The notes below the pieces were generated by a model that was given only the letters and a program-made list of their open reading frames with translations, was not told the DNA's origin and did no database searches. The position numbers were made by a program, and so were the translations under genes. Positions 4,974 through 5,077 of a stretch of DNA of 5,077 nt are shown in pieces. The stretch is from contig JAISMI010000067.1 of assembly GCA_031276835.1 (NCBI GenBank), forward strand, positions 1 through 5,077, read 5' to 3'. The first letter of the stretch is position 1. Each line of letters opens with the position of its first letter. Source of the DNA: Holosporaceae bacterium. Its GTDB lineage: Bacteria; Pseudomonadota; Alphaproteobacteria; UBA3830.

Positions 4974-5077
4974 CAGTATAGGTTTTCCCATAAACTTATA
5001 TATGGCACTCACGCTCTGAAAAATCAATGTTTTTTGATATATTGCTTTTTATTAAAACTAACGCCTTTCGCCCTATG

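Noticed and set aside
4925..5005. A complete functional tRNA-Glu
   Set aside because: No strand complementary to the AGGGGAC acceptor and no D-stem can be found upstream of the anticodon arm.
4842..5027. 61-codon open frame on the minus strand
   Set aside because: It runs straight through the tRNA-Glu fragment and has no ribosome binding site.
5016..5040. Hairpin ATCAA/TTGAT beside T-runs, as a terminator
   Set aside because: The stem has only five mostly A-T pairs, too weak to call in this AT-rich background.
5024..5077. Possible 3' end of a minus-strand gene entering from the right edge (ending QYIKKH-stop)
   Set aside because: Only 17 codons are visible and another frame is also open there, so coding cannot be supported. 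It would matter if an island gene, such as an integrase, starts to the right.
1..5077. CRISPR array, toxin-antitoxin pair, restriction-modification or other defence system
   Set aside because: I found no regularly spaced repeats and no paired small genes or recognisable defence domains.

Overview
The window looks like chromosomal DNA from an AT-rich alphaproteobacterium, most likely a host-associated one. A relative of the Holosporales or Rickettsiales is my inference; I cannot search a database. The evidence is an S6/S18 ribosomal protein cluster followed by a DUF2232-type membrane protein, which is an alphaproteobacterial arrangement, together with low GC content, orphan genes and heavy decay of mobile elements.

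Layout, left to right. Positions 2-235 (+) hold the C-terminal end of an unrecognised protein. It faces an orphan gene on the minus strand (312-839) whose product has a Ser/Pro-rich stretch and a cysteine-cluster tail. Positions 950-1635 are a graveyard of transposable elements. It contains a zinc-ribbon transposase N-terminus (+), a C-terminal scrap that looks like an Rpn/PD-(D/E)XK transposase (+), a frameshifted C-terminal half of an ISXO2/IS1595-like DDE transposase (+), and a second zinc-ribbon N-terminus on the minus strand with its own good ribosome binding site. A complete tRNA-Thr(UGU) gene follows at 1691-1766 (-).

The core of the window is the minus-strand operon rpsF - rpsR - DUF2232 (3520 down to 1920). 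A recognisable sigma70-type promoter lies upstream (3576-3604). The genes are packed tightly: rpsF and rpsR are 4 nt apart, and rpsR overlaps the DUF2232 gene by 14 nt. The rplI gene that commonly ends this cluster is not there; tRNA-Thr and IS debris follow instead.

Upstream of rpsF is a gap of about 490 nt with no convincing gene, then a minus-strand gene (4007-4810, GTG start) for an exported cysteine-rich protein of unknown function. Further right, 4925-4973 (-) matches the anticodon arm through CCA of tRNA-Glu(CUC), but the 5' acceptor strand and D-arm are missing. A bare tRNA 3' end is the classic footprint of a tRNA-integrating element. If so, the element lies to the right, beyond position 4974, and the ordinary chromosome to the left.

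I do not see a complete novel system in this window. The items most worth checking are the tRNA-Glu half-gene, the mosaic transposase scar, and the two orphan proteins.
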